A stretch of DNA of 55,496 bases from SAR116 cluster bacterium AG-447-C21 (GTDB lineage Bacteria > Pseudomonadota > Alphaproteobacteria > Thalassobaculales > Thalassobaculaceae): positions 1 through 55,496 of the forward strand of contig QCQB01000011.1 of NCBI GenBank assembly GCA_003212315.1. The letters are read 5' to 3'. The notes beneath the pieces were generated by a model. It saw nothing but the letters and a program-made list of their open reading frames with translations, had not been told where the DNA came from and searched no databases. Shown here one piece after another: positions 44,084 to 53,482 of the stretch. Position 1 is the first letter of the stretch; the number at the start of each line of letters is the position of its first letter. The translations under genes were made by a program, and so were the position numbers.

Positions 44084-44380
44084 CTATTCTTCTGGTCTCA
44101 ATGTTACATCTCCAACTTTCTCAACAAAAGCCAATTCATCGTCGGAGCCATCCTCGGTAATTGTCATCCCAGATCCTGGGGACCTTCGATAGTACTCGTC
44201 AAAAGCGCCAATTCTTGTAACTAACATCTGTCGCACCTCGTCTAATGTCCCCTCACTATTGGCCTCCTCCCCCCTCGACTTTACCTCCAAAACAGAAGAC
44301 GATGTTGAAGCATCAGCTAACAAATCTACCCCGCCGGAGCCAGCGTAGTCATCGAAAGTCAAGGCAGTTTTTTTTTCCAT
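44084..44380 (-). CDS. Unknown 98-residue acidic protein, vgrG-linked
   Basis: The small acidic protein (start MEKKTALTFDDYAGSG, end DVTLRPEE) has no recognised domain. One amphipathic helix is likely around GTLDEVRQMLVTRIGAFDEYY. It contains no cysteine, no membrane segment and no signal peptide. It lies 16 bp downstream of the 153-residue gene on the same strand. Size and acidity would suit a chaperone or an immunity protein for a basic partner, but nothing in the sequence proves either. Coding status is supported by close packing in the operon. Confidence 0.55.
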   Translation of the reverse strand: MEKKTALTFDDYAGSGGVDLLADASTSSSVLEVKSRGEEANSEGTLDEVRQMLVTRIGAFDEYYRRSPGSGMTITEDGSDDELAFVEKVGDVTLRPEE

Positions 44381-44396
44381 TGTCGAGATAGCGATG

Positions 44397-44858
44397 CTAA
44401 ATAGAGGTTGTGGCCGTTATCTGAACATTTCCTGCGTTGGAATTGTTACTAACTGTCGCACTCTGGCTCCTGTTTCCCGTGATATTTGCCGCTACGTTCG
44501 TGTTGTTATTACCAGTAGTTTGTTGTTCACCAGATATCCCTTCTGCTGCTGCAACAATTTGATGTAATTTTGTTCGCAAATCCGACCATTCTCCTTTAAA
44601 GCCAAGAACCGCCTCGTCCTCCCCATATAGCGGCCCACCAATGGCTATTCTGGAGACAGCCGGTCGAAATCCGTTCCCTGCAAGTGCCACATTAGCTGCA
44701 CACATTTTAATGTTGTACACACCACCCATGTTTACCAAAAATTGTGCGTCGATACCAATTTCCATTCTCAAACCAGTTTCATAAACTTCGGTTGGTGTCT
44801 GAACAATCCAACTATACCCTTCTTCTTTTTCATCTTCGTCTTCCATTTCATCGGACAA
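44397..44858 (-). CDS. Unknown 153-residue protein with Asn-rich tail, vgrG-linked
   Basis: This protein is unrecognised. The N-terminus is very acidic (MSDEMEDEDEKEEGYSW). A beta-rich core follows (TGLRMEIGIDAQFLVNMGG), then a helix (WSDLRTKLHQIVAAAEG) and a tail of about 45 residues rich in N, T, S, A and Q, ending in a short beta-like stretch (VQITATTSI). It is the first gene after vgrG (67 bp). The plan is the same as in the 176-residue protein two genes downstream. The tail composition is typical of extended or beta-helical spikes. No function is assigned. Confidence 0.65.
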   Translation of the reverse strand: MSDEMEDEDEKEEGYSWIVQTPTEVYETGLRMEIGIDAQFLVNMGGVYNIKMCAANVALAGNGFRPAVSRIAIGGPLYGEDEAVLGFKGEWSDLRTKLHQIVAAAEGISGEQQTTGNNNTNVAANITGNRSQSATVSNNSNAGNVQITATTSI

Positions 44859-44925
44859 AGAACATCTCCCATATCAGCATACAAACAATTTATGAGCGTA
44901 CTAAAAACCTTTTCAAATTCAAGGT

Positions 44926-46854
44926 TTATTTTCGTCTAACAACGTCAGAATTTTTTGCTTTGTAATTTCTAACGTCGCCTCCCACCACAAAATCAATATT
45001 CCCAACCACGTCTATCTTTAAATTTCCGCCGATATACAGCGTATAATCGTTCAAAACGTCTTCAACTTTATCGTTTTTAGTTACCTCAACCCGGTCTGTC
45101 GAGGCCATCAGATAACGTCCCGCAACCATATCATCGCGACTACCGATAGTTTCGAGAACTATTCTTTCACTTCCCTCTTGATCATACAATAAAACTTTAT
45201 TGCCGCCACGATCATGAATACCGCTAACGTACCGAAACTGTCCTTGCGTTTTTGTAATTTCAGAAAATTGGTCTGTTTCGGTTGGATCAAATAAAGCCTT
45301 CGAGGCGCTGTTATACAGGGACCCTACTACAACGGGTCTGTCTATGTTACCATCCAGAAATTGCACTAAGACCTCATCACCAACACGAGGCAATATTTGC
45401 ATGCCATGATTAGCTCCAGCCCACCCCTGGGCTAGGCGGACACGAATACCAATATTACCCTGGTCCCACTTATATCGGATCATGGGCCTGAACGTGTCAT
45501 CTACATCTATCTGTTCGCCGGCAGTCATTGTTGTCACAATTGCAGTCATCGGACTTTCAATCGTTGGTCGCGGTGTAATAGGGGCTGGTGAAAATTCATT
45601 GTCAAAGAGCATCATATCGAAAAAATTCCAATACCGACCAAGCCCATTTTCATCTCTTTCCCAACTATGCATTGTTTGCCGAATTACATACGTCTTGTCC
45701 TTGAGTTCCGCAGACATTGGTTCATACACTGGACCTGATGACTCAGGCATCTTAACCTTCAGACCTGGCATAAAAAGTGGGTTTTTCCCTCTTCCCGTGC
45801 ATAATGTTTGAAACGACTTGAGCATTCTCGCACGTCTCGGAGATACATTATCTAAACCGTCGGCCATTTCTTCAAAGCCCCCTGGATAGTCAAATACCTC
45901 CAAAACAGAGTCAGCAGATGGCGATTTAGCATCCAAGCTTGCTGATGCATTATCCGCGTTATAATCCCTGGCCCGATACTGTTGAGGGACTACTTGTTGT
46001 TGTAAATTGAGATTGGTCACATAATCGTCAAAAAGTTCTGAGCCCACTAATTGATGTGATGCAAGTTTTATGGGGTCTACGTCTAAAACATCCCCAAGAA
46101 AATCAGCATTTTTTTCTCCGAAAACCAGTTTTTGACTATTCTCTTCGTGGACAAAATAAAAAAACAGACCTGCTTCTTCCATGATACGGGAAATGAAGCT
46201 GTAATCTGACTCGCGGTACTGTGTGATAAACTCATGAGACGCAAGCTGACTACTAATCTGAGAAGCATCAACGGTTGGGGCGGAGATCATATTATCCGGA
46301 TATTCCGAAATAATATTATTAAAAACATCCATGCATGTGCCGGACATTATCCTACTTTTACGATTGAAAGCCAAATACCATAGCCAAGGGCAAATATGAA
46401 GATCGAGCGCCGCGTCCTGGCTCCGAGCCCCCCCAAGCATCACTGCCTTGAAAGTCGTTCCGTGCAGAAATCTCGGTTTGCTTCCGTCACAGTCAATAGT
46501 CAATTTAACTGTTAATCCGATTAGTTCCCCCATTTTTTTTTCTATGTCCCGCGCAGCAAGCCGGATCCTAAGACTGTATGGAGGCTCAAGAGCCGGGGTC
46601 AAAGTATAGTCCCTTGGGATGGATTGTGATGACCCTGGTTCTCCACCATTAGAGAAAGAGGCCGACATCGCTCCCATATCCCCTGTTTGTTCATGCGAAG
46701 AGCCCACTATACCGGCAATTTCCCTATCATTCATGAAGGTTGGGCGAATGCCAGAAAGAGACTCATTTAGACGAAACGCTATAATCTCCCTATCCACAAA
46801 AGAGAACATGACGTCACCGCTAGCGTCAAAAAACTCAAATTTAAAGTTTGCCAT
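44926..46854 (-). CDS. vgrG: VgrG/TssI spike protein
   Basis: The 642-residue protein has the gp27-like N-terminal region (residues about 1-380, with MSGTCMDVFNNIISEYPD and EAGLFFYFVHEENSQ). The gp5-like OB-fold follows (PRVGDEVLVQFLDGNIDRP near residues 477-500), and then a C-terminal beta-helix repeat (TDRVEVTKNDKVEDV, NLKIDVVGNIDFVVGG). It ends soon after, without an effector domain. It forms the trimeric spike at the tube tip, which carries the PAAR-like protein. It lies 31 bp downstream of clpV on the same strand and opens the unknown-gene block. Confidence 0.93.
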   Translation of the reverse strand: MANFKFEFFDASGDVMFSFVDREIIAFRLNESLSGIRPTFMNDREIAGIVGSSHEQTGDMGAMSASFSNGGEPGSSQSIPRDYTLTPALEPPYSLRIRLAARDIEKKMGELIGLTVKLTIDCDGSKPRFLHGTTFKAVMLGGARSQDAALDLHICPWLWYLAFNRKSRIMSGTCMDVFNNIISEYPDNMISAPTVDASQISSQLASHEFITQYRESDYSFISRIMEEAGLFFYFVHEENSQKLVFGEKNADFLGDVLDVDPIKLASHQLVGSELFDDYVTNLNLQQQVVPQQYRARDYNADNASASLDAKSPSADSVLEVFDYPGGFEEMADGLDNVSPRRARMLKSFQTLCTGRGKNPLFMPGLKVKMPESSGPVYEPMSAELKDKTYVIRQTMHSWERDENGLGRYWNFFDMMLFDNEFSPAPITPRPTIESPMTAIVTTMTAGEQIDVDDTFRPMIRYKWDQGNIGIRVRLAQGWAGANHGMQILPRVGDEVLVQFLDGNIDRPVVVGSLYNSASKALFDPTETDQFSEITKTQGQFRYVSGIHDRGGNKVLLYDQEGSERIVLETIGSRDDMVAGRYLMASTDRVEVTKNDKVEDVLNDYTLYIGGNLKIDVVGNIDFVVGGDVRNYKAKNSDVVRRK

Positions 46855-46885
46855 AACCCTTTTCCTAGCTGTTTCAGCTCAAACA

Positions 46886-49555
46886 TCAAAAATCGAACGC
46901 ATACTCGAAAGTACCATCCGAGGTTACGCTAATCTGCACTTTTTCAAATTCCTCACCGGCTGCCATTTTATCTAACACGGCGGCTGATAAACCCGGTAGT
47001 AATGTCTGACTCAAAATCCGGTCGACCACCCTGGCCCCACTCTCAATTTCCTGACACGCGGAAACAACGTAATCAACAAGCCCCTCATCATAACTTAAAA
47101 CAGCTTTATAATTATCAGATACTCTGGATTGGATTTTGTCCAATTTGATACGTACAATGTGGCCATATTCTGTCTTGTCCAGGGGAAGATAGGGTACGAT
47201 GCTCATGCGCCCCAATAGAGCCGCTTTAAAATGAGATTGAAGGTGAGGACGAATAACATCCACCAATTCGTCAGCATTGGGCCGCGATGGCGCGTCATGA
47301 CATTTATCAATAATAGCTTCGGATCCAAGATTTGATGTCATTATGATGACTGCATTTTTAAAATTAACTTCCTGCCCTTCACTGTCTTCTAAAACCCCTT
47401 TATCAAAAACCTGATAGAAGAGTTCACCTACATCTGGATGCGCTTTCTCAAACTCATCCAATAGAATAACCGAGTATGGATTTCGCCGAACGGCCTCTGT
47501 CAAAACACCGCCACTCCCATAACCCACATATCCCGGCGGGGCGCCCTTTAAACCGGCTACTGTATGGGACTCTTGATATTCCGACATATTAATGACGATC
47601 ATTTTATCCTCGCCACCATATAATAGATCCGCTACAGCAACCGCGGTCTCCGTTTTTCCAACGCCGCTCGGCCCAACAAGCAGAAAGACACCAATGGGTT
47701 TTCCGGGTTCATTCAGATTGGCCCGGGCTGTTTGAATTCGCTTTGTAATCGTATCTATAGCTTCCGTTTGCCCAATAATATAGCTGGCCATTCTTTTATT
47801 TAAATCTAATATGTCATTGATTTCATCCGAGACCATCTTGCCTACAGGGATGCCTGTCCAACCAGAAATAACATCTGCAATAACGCTCTGGTCAACCTGG
47901 ACTGGAACCATCGGACTATTATCCTGCAACGTTTCAAGTTGAAGTTGAAGCGTGTTCAACCGCTGCCGGTCTTCATCGCAGGAAAGCTTATCGTCAGTAC
48001 TTTGATTGATCCGCTCACGTACGTTTAAAATCTCTTGCACAAGCTCTTTTTCTGCTTTGAAGCGGCTTTCCAAACTACCTTTTTCGTTTTCCAGTTTGTT
48101 GATCTCGTCAGAAATCTCATCAATATGCGTTTCATCCACCCCACCAAATTTGTGTTCCTTTAAAGCTCTGTCGAATTCACTCTTTAAGATGACAATGCGG
48201 TGGAAAACCCCCTGAAGTTTTAAAGGCATACTATTTTGGGCTATAGCAACTCGTGAACATGCTGTATCTAGAACGCTAATCGCTTTATCAGGCAGTTGCC
48301 TTCCTACAATATACCGTGATGACAGCGCTACCGCTTCCCGAAGGGCTTCTTCCAGGATCACTACCCCGTGGTGTTTCTCCAAAGAGGGGGCAACACCGCG
48401 TAGCATCGAGACCGCGACCGCCGGTTCCGGCTCATTAACATGAACCAGTTGAAAACGACGCGCCAGAGCGGGGTCTTTTTCGATATACTTTTTATACTCA
48501 GACCAGGTGGTCGCTCCAATTGTCCGTAATTCTCCGCGCGCAAGTGCTGGTTTCAGTAAATTTGCGGCATCGCCCTGTCCAACTGCGCCGCCGGCTCCAA
48601 TCAGTGTATGCGCCTCGTCTATGAATAGAATTGTTGGGTGAGGAGCTTTTTTTATGTCCTCGATCACTGATTTGAGGCGCTCCTCAAATTCACCCCGGAC
48701 ACCGGCTCCGGCTTGGAGCAATCCAAGGTCCAGTGTACGTACAACGATATTGGCAAGCGGAGGAGGCACATCACCTTGAGCAACTGAATTCGCGAGCGCT
48801 TCTACTAATGCTGTTTTTCCAACCCCAGGATCTCCAATCAACAACGGATTATTTTGGCGTCTTCGCATCAAGATATCTATGGTTTGGCTCAGTTCAAAGT
48901 CCCTGCCTATTATATCATCTAGCCTACCGGCATCCGCTTCCGCCGACACGTTGATTGTAAATTTTTCAAGAGCTGATCCAGTTTTCGCCGAGCTTTCTTT
49001 CTTCCCTGAAAAAGTACGGTCATCTTTACCGGTCGAACGTCCTTGATCTGAGTTATCATTACGTGTATCGCCTGTCACAGCCTCAATTGTGTGGTGTATC
49101 AGGGATTTTAAATCCGTTTTTAATTGCGCAGTCGGCACATTTTCCAAAATAGGCACAGAACCTGTAATAGCTTCTCTGAGTTGCGTGTTTTCTAATATCG
49201 CTAATAGAATTCCACCCGATCTTATAAACTCTTCTTTAAGTTCCAGTGAGGATATCAGCCAAGCCTCTTCGAGCAGTTTTGGCAAAAGAGGCGCAAAAGT
49301 GGGCGTTCGGCCAGCGCCTCTCCTGAAACCCTCTATTGCCCCAGTGAGTTGTCCGGAAAAAGCAGCCGCATTTATTTCATAGATTTTTAAAATCTCGGTT
49401 ATGTCTGATCTATTGATGTCGAAAAGTTTGCTCAGGAAGTGCTCCAACTCGACATAAAAGTTCGTCTGTGAAACGCACAGTTGGGCGGCCTCTTGCAACG
49501 CCAGCTTGCAGGTTGGGTTCAGCTTTGCGATAAGCATTTTAACATCCGGCCCCAT
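46886..49555 (-). CDS. clpV: T6SS sheath-disassembly ATPase ClpV/TssH
   Basis: The 889-residue AAA+ unfoldase has an N-terminal Clp-N domain, the first Walker [14 protein letters not shown] (about residues 240-252), a coiled-coil middle domain, the second Walker A GPSGVGKT (about 625-632) and a C-terminal D2-small domain. Length and pattern match ClpV rather than ClpB, and the T6SS setting confirms it. It disassembles contracted TssB/TssC sheath for reuse. It begins one base before the tssG stop, in tight operon order. No missing Walker residues are visible. Confidence 0.94.
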   Translation of the reverse strand: MGPDVKMLIAKLNPTCKLALQEAAQLCVSQTNFYVELEHFLSKLFDINRSDITEILKIYEINAAAFSGQLTGAIEGFRRGAGRTPTFAPLLPKLLEEAWLISSLELKEEFIRSGGILLAILENTQLREAITGSVPILENVPTAQLKTDLKSLIHHTIEAVTGDTRNDNSDQGRSTGKDDRTFSGKKESSAKTGSALEKFTINVSAEADAGRLDDIIGRDFELSQTIDILMRRRQNNPLLIGDPGVGKTALVEALANSVAQGDVPPPLANIVVRTLDLGLLQAGAGVRGEFEERLKSVIEDIKKAPHPTILFIDEAHTLIGAGGAVGQGDAANLLKPALARGELRTIGATTWSEYKKYIEKDPALARRFQLVHVNEPEPAVAVSMLRGVAPSLEKHHGVVILEEALREAVALSSRYIVGRQLPDKAISVLDTACSRVAIAQNSMPLKLQGVFHRIVILKSEFDRALKEHKFGGVDETHIDEISDEINKLENEKGSLESRFKAEKELVQEILNVRERINQSTDDKLSCDEDRQRLNTLQLQLETLQDNSPMVPVQVDQSVIADVISGWTGIPVGKMVSDEINDILDLNKRMASYIIGQTEAIDTITKRIQTARANLNEPGKPIGVFLLVGPSGVGKTETAVAVADLLYGGEDKMIVINMSEYQESHTVAGLKGAPPGYVGYGSGGVLTEAVRRNPYSVILLDEFEKAHPDVGELFYQVFDKGVLEDSEGQEVNFKNAVIIMTSNLGSEAIIDKCHDAPSRPNADELVDVIRPHLQSHFKAALLGRMSIVPYLPLDKTEYGHIVRIKLDKIQSRVSDNYKAVLSYDEGLVDYVVSACQEIESGARVVDRILSQTLLPGLSAAVLDKMAAGEEFEKVQISVTSDGTFEYAFDF

Positions 49556-49556
49556 G

Positions 49557-50585
49557 TTATGACCTTATCAATAAAACGACCTGATTATCTTGATCCGATT
49601 GGGTTCCTGAAATTAGCCAAGAAGACCAACCTAGTCTAAAATTTTTATCAGAACCCAAAATCGCAGGCGCTCTTGATTCAGCTCCAGCATTAAGCCTTAA
49701 ACGGACTGACAATCCAGGATCAACGCAGAGGTTAACGAGCTCCTGAAACGGCTTAAATTTATCCCCATCAGCAAGAAATGACGCAAACTCCTCTCTTGTT
49801 AAGGGACCTAATTCGAATTCAATAGCGCCACCTTGATCCCAAACACGTTGTCCCAAAACTGCTGTTTGCCCAAGTTCATTGTTCGTTCCATACCGACCAA
49901 TATGTGTCTGTTGACTTTTATCAATCTTAAGCCAACGCCCGACAAATTCTTTGACTTTCGCTGAAACACCAAATAGTCCGCCAGCCACTCTTTCCAAAGC
50001 CGAACGCGACAGCGGTCGATCTGCAAGTAATCCAGCAAAGGCCATATAGGCAGTATCTGGTATCAAGCGTTTATGATGATCCAGTCCGCCGAGGCCTGCG
50101 ATTGATAGAATTGCCCGGCCAACAGGATGACGATCTGGTAGCACAGATCCAAGACTGCCAGAAAACTCTGCTTGGGATTTGTAGAATAGTTGTATTAATC
50201 GATTATTGAAAATATCCAGAAACGCAGTTGCACCATGGTTTTTAGATCTCGCCTGATCAAGGATCATTTCTGTTATGGGGGTAGGGAGGGGGCCGTGCGC
50301 ACCAGCCAATCCCATGAAATTCACTTGCATCTCTGCAGGGTCCGAGGAATTTTCCGGAAAATCCAGTGAAGCGATATTTGAAGCTGGAAAGCTATGTGAA
50401 ACGAGACTGGAAAACTTTATTGCTGCCTCACTCACTCCGATATCCGAACCACGTCGCTCTACACGGTTCTTCAGCAGATTGACAATTTTCACGGCCTGGA
50501 AAAATTCAAAAAGCTCCGGTCTTTCACGGAGTAATGCCTCTACATTAAGGCCTGTTCTCCAGTTACCGGCATCCATTTTTTCCAT
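49557..50585 (-). CDS. tssG: T6SS baseplate protein TssG
   Basis: The 342-residue protein has the TssG pattern: FEFFQAVKIVNLL near the start, SFPASNIASLDFP, MQVNFMGLAGAHGPLPTPITEMIL and FLDIFNNRLIQLFYKSQAE. It forms part of the baseplate wedge with TssF and TssE. Its start lies inside tssF, with up to 46 bp of overlap (a second ATG three codons on reduces it to 37 bp). GGAAGG sits just upstream of the first ATG. It is followed by clpV after one base. Confidence 0.92.
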   Translation of the reverse strand: MEKMDAGNWRTGLNVEALLRERPELFEFFQAVKIVNLLKNRVERRGSDIGVSEAAIKFSSLVSHSFPASNIASLDFPENSSDPAEMQVNFMGLAGAHGPLPTPITEMILDQARSKNHGATAFLDIFNNRLIQLFYKSQAEFSGSLGSVLPDRHPVGRAILSIAGLGGLDHHKRLIPDTAYMAFAGLLADRPLSRSALERVAGGLFGVSAKVKEFVGRWLKIDKSQQTHIGRYGTNNELGQTAVLGQRVWDQGGAIEFELGPLTREEFASFLADGDKFKPFQELVNLCVDPGLSVRLRLNAGAESRAPAILGSDKNFRLGWSSWLISGTQSDQDNQVVLLIRS

Positions 50586-52339
50586 ATACCTTCCCGTTGC
50601 ACTGTTTCGATTTCTAGTTCGGTAAAACTATTTACAGTAGAGTAAAGTCCAAAAAATCTGCTTAGTACAGAACCTAAAAGATACGGGTTTCCGCCAACAA
50701 AATTCCTCTCATCTACAAGGAGCCTTATTTTGTTTCCACGAGCGAACCCTCGCCAGGTAGCATTGCCGACCCTTCGCACTACCTGATCAACGTTCATTTT
50801 TTTTAAGCCCATCACCTCCTGAAAAGATGTAGGCCGGTAGTCAGGACAATAAAGCCTCAGTATTTCTCTTAAAGCATCGATCGAGTTCTCGTCCCCGGAA
50901 AAGGAAAAATGATGCAGATTTAATTGGGATACCAGAAGCCATAAAGTCGCTCCATCAACTGGTGAATAGACGGTCGGACTGGGCCTTCTGAGAACAATAA
51001 GGGGTGCTCCAAAATCTTCATCTCCCTGCAATACGGCTCCTGTCGGTATTTGCTCTGCTAAATTCCTGTTTGTACAAAGCGATTGAACAGTCACGGTTTC
51101 GCCGGCAGGACGTTGCGTAGTGAAATTAAGATCGACGAACGATATATGCATCTGGCTTCCCGTAAGACTAGATCCTGCGCCGGTTCGTTTCGTAAACCAG
51201 AATTCTGTTGGCATAGTATCGCCGACTGTATGCTTATACCCAAAATATGACTCTAAAACGCGCATTGTGCTCAATGCCGGAGAGGAGACTGTAACGCGGT
51301 TTATCGAGTGAATTTCGTAATTTTGGAGCCCACTTACTTCTGGTTCGAGAAAATATTGCTCCTTGGTGTGGTCCAGCCTAATGGGTTCCAGTGTTTTTGG
51401 GAAGAGGTTCACCATAGGAGTACACCCTAGGCGAAACTGATTTGCGTCAACCTTCAAATTACGCTTCAACTGAGTATTCAGACCTAGCAATACGGTTAAT
51501 TTGGAACAGTTAGGCCGCTTACCAAGCTCATTTAAATCGATGTATAGGAATTTTTCTGGGCAACAGAAATATTCAGCCAGCAACCGGTAGGCAGGCAGCG
51601 ACTCCTTCCGATCCAAGAGCACAGCCTCATCCTCGGCGTAACCGACTTCGCTTATTATTGAACCGCTGAAATATGTAGGTTTAAGAGCGTCATCTCCCAG
51701 TAATGCTGCGGACACAACATTGGAGAGTAAAATCTCATGCAGATCCAGTGCCCCCCGCGTATCTCCCGCCAGATGGATTCTTACTTTGTCGATTGGGATC
51801 TCTGAAATTGGGAGCCCTTGACCACTAATTTCCAATCTAAGGACACTAGCTACCTCGCTAGTATCAAAATATTTATATGCTGTTACTGGTTGAATATCTG
51901 CATGGGTGATTTCGAGGGGCCTTAAATCAACGTCATAACTCGTTAGAAACCTGCAAAACTCGCCCTGTCCTGTCTGCAGGTAAAAAGGTGAGCCACGCGG
52001 CACTATGCGACCACCAGGAGCAATTTTTTGATTCACAGATGCATTAAAGTATCCGGTGGTTATCGGCGGAATTGGATCCACCATATAGGGATGCAGTTGT
52101 TGCAGTATCGCGGCAGGAATAACGGCATTTTGATCATCTATACGCGCTTGGATACGCGCTGTTAAAAAGGCAAAAGACTCTAAAAGACGCTCAACCTGTG
52201 GGTCGGGACTTTCCTGCCCAGACAACTCTAGTCGCGCGGCAATTTTTGGATATTTTTTTGCAAATTCGCGTCCCGATTGACGTAAATAATTCATCTCAGC
52301 CTGATATTGGTCTATGAGCCTTGCATCAAAGTCTGCCAT
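50540..52339 (-). CDS. tssF: T6SS baseplate protein TssF
   Basis: The 599-residue protein begins with LIDQYQAEMNYLRQSGREFAK and contains LSGQESPDPQVERLLESFAFLTARIQ, the standard TssF N-terminal signature. YFNASVNQKIAPGGRIVPRGSPF follows, and a late GNATWRGFARGNKIRLLVDERNFVGG segment. It is the main wedge protein with TssG and TssE. The ATG follows the tssE stop by one base. The 3' end overlaps the tssG start by up to 46 bp. Confidence 0.93.
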   Translation of the reverse strand: MADFDARLIDQYQAEMNYLRQSGREFAKKYPKIAARLELSGQESPDPQVERLLESFAFLTARIQARIDDQNAVIPAAILQQLHPYMVDPIPPITTGYFNASVNQKIAPGGRIVPRGSPFYLQTGQGEFCRFLTSYDVDLRPLEITHADIQPVTAYKYFDTSEVASVLRLEISGQGLPISEIPIDKVRIHLAGDTRGALDLHEILLSNVVSAALLGDDALKPTYFSGSIISEVGYAEDEAVLLDRKESLPAYRLLAEYFCCPEKFLYIDLNELGKRPNCSKLTVLLGLNTQLKRNLKVDANQFRLGCTPMVNLFPKTLEPIRLDHTKEQYFLEPEVSGLQNYEIHSINRVTVSSPALSTMRVLESYFGYKHTVGDTMPTEFWFTKRTGAGSSLTGSQMHISFVDLNFTTQRPAGETVTVQSLCTNRNLAEQIPTGAVLQGDEDFGAPLIVLRRPSPTVYSPVDGATLWLLVSQLNLHHFSFSGDENSIDALREILRLYCPDYRPTSFQEVMGLKKMNVDQVVRRVGNATWRGFARGNKIRLLVDERNFVGGNPYLLGSVLSRFFGLYSTVNSFTELEIETVQREGIWKKWMPVTGEQALM

Positions 52340-52810
52340 TTATTTTTCATCCTGGGTTAATTTTGCCACAGGGAACTCGAAATTAAACGACTTCCTAACA
52401 GACCCTATCTTATATTCCGCCCCTATAACAAGAAGTGTGGGAGCTAGTATATTATTTTGATCTGGAGTCTCTATCTTAACCAGAACATTTGAGAGCCTTG
52501 GCTCAAACTTTAAAATGGCTTTTCTGATATCATTCGAAATACGTGCCTTGTTTTCATCGTCCAACAAGGACGTTCCCGAATAATCTCCTATACCGTATGC
52601 TAGTGTTGTTTTCGCCACTCGTTCGTCATGCTTGGTCAACGAACGCCTGGTACTTAGAAGATCTGACAACTGCTTGGCGATAGAAGCCTTTAACTCTTCA
52701 ACAGACAAAATACGCAATGGCACCGCTTCCCAAGTAGTCTGGGGATCTGAGTCTACCAAACGGTCTAATAGAAGCGCTCTAGCGCCCATATTCTCGCGCT
52801 CGCCTACCAT
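52340..52810 (-). CDS. tssE: T6SS baseplate protein TssE (gp25-like)
   Basis: The 156-residue gp25-fold protein has LLDRLVDSDPQ near the N-terminus, AYGIGDYSGTSL and an IRKAILKFEPRLSNVLVKIE core containing the conserved E-P-R-L. It caps the sheath and joins it to the wedge. The start has GGAGAGG 5 bases upstream, which fixes it at the first ATG. It follows hcp by 60 bp, with a stem-loop in the gap. Confidence 0.93.
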   Translation of the reverse strand: MVGERENMGARALLLDRLVDSDPQTTWEAVPLRILSVEELKASIAKQLSDLLSTRRSLTKHDERVAKTTLAYGIGDYSGTSLLDDENKARISNDIRKAILKFEPRLSNVLVKIETPDQNNILAPTLLVIGAEYKIGSVRKSFNFEFPVAKLTQDEK

Positions 52811-52828
52811 GCGAACCTCTCCGCAATT

Positions 52829-52860
52829 ATCCCAAAAAACTCATTACAAGCTTTTGGGAT
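52829..52860 (-). terminator. Stem-loop between hcp and tssE
   Basis: Arms ATCCCAAAA and TTTTGGGAT (9 bp) flank a 14-base loop, 11 bases past the hcp stop. No pure T run follows on the minus strand, so it is more likely an attenuator or mRNA-end protector than a full terminator. It would allow hcp, the tube subunit, to be made in higher amounts than the baseplate genes. Confidence 0.5.
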
Positions 52861-52870
52861 ATTCCAGTGA

Positions 52871-53377
52871 TTACTGTCCTTTGCTCTGAGAAACGTCATA
52901 ACCACCGGCGGTTTGACCACCAGTGCTGCCGTCCGCAGCAAGCGGTGTGTAGCTATCTTCAATGGTTTGGTAAACTAAGGTAAAGCTCTCGGTCGGGAGC
53001 TTATCGTCTTCTCCTTCGAAACCTCTCGAATCTAACATTTCGTATTTTACAATCTTCACACCTGTCAAGGTTATCTTCCTATACTCGGTGAGGGTACCGT
53101 TGCTGAAACGGCAGAACGTGAGTATAGCATCGTTGCTCAGAGCAATACCACTAGAAGCTTTCTCGACGATACTGGGTGTCGCCGTACAAGTATGCTTAGT
53201 CAACGTTATGCCAGAGTGTTGGCTAGACCCTACAGCATTGAGATTGCCCGTATTTTCTTGTTGTGCAACCACTATGTTCATAGTGCATCTTAGGCAATTT
53301 ACTTGCTCTGCATAATCATCTTCCGTTGCTTCTCCGGCAAAATCAAAATTTAAAAAAATACGATTACTATTAGCCAT
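52871..53377 (-). CDS. hcp: Hcp/TssD tube protein
   Basis: The 168-residue Hcp-fold protein has beta strands IFLNFDFAGEA, GITLTKHT, YRKITLTGVKIVKYEMLD and ESFTLVYQTIEDSYTPL in the usual order. Length is normal; a glycine-rich tail (GSTGGQTAGGYD) ends the protein. It stacks as hexameric rings inside the sheath. An AAAGGA site lies 8 bases before the ATG. A weak promoter (TTGGAC, 17 bases, ATACTA on the minus strand near 53453) lies in the 105-bp gap after tssC. Confidence 0.92.
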   Translation of the reverse strand: MANSNRIFLNFDFAGEATEDDYAEQVNCLRCTMNIVVAQQENTGNLNAVGSSQHSGITLTKHTCTATPSIVEKASSGIALSNDAILTFCRFSNGTLTEYRKITLTGVKIVKYEMLDSRGFEGEDDKLPTESFTLVYQTIEDSYTPLAADGSTGGQTAGGYDVSQSKGQ

Positions 53378-53482
53378 TTCTACTTTCCTTTACGATAAAC
53401 ACCATAATTGCCTCACATCTCGCCTAGTATTTTCCAGAACCCGTCCTGTCCAAATAATAGACGAGATTATAAAAGTCTTTTT

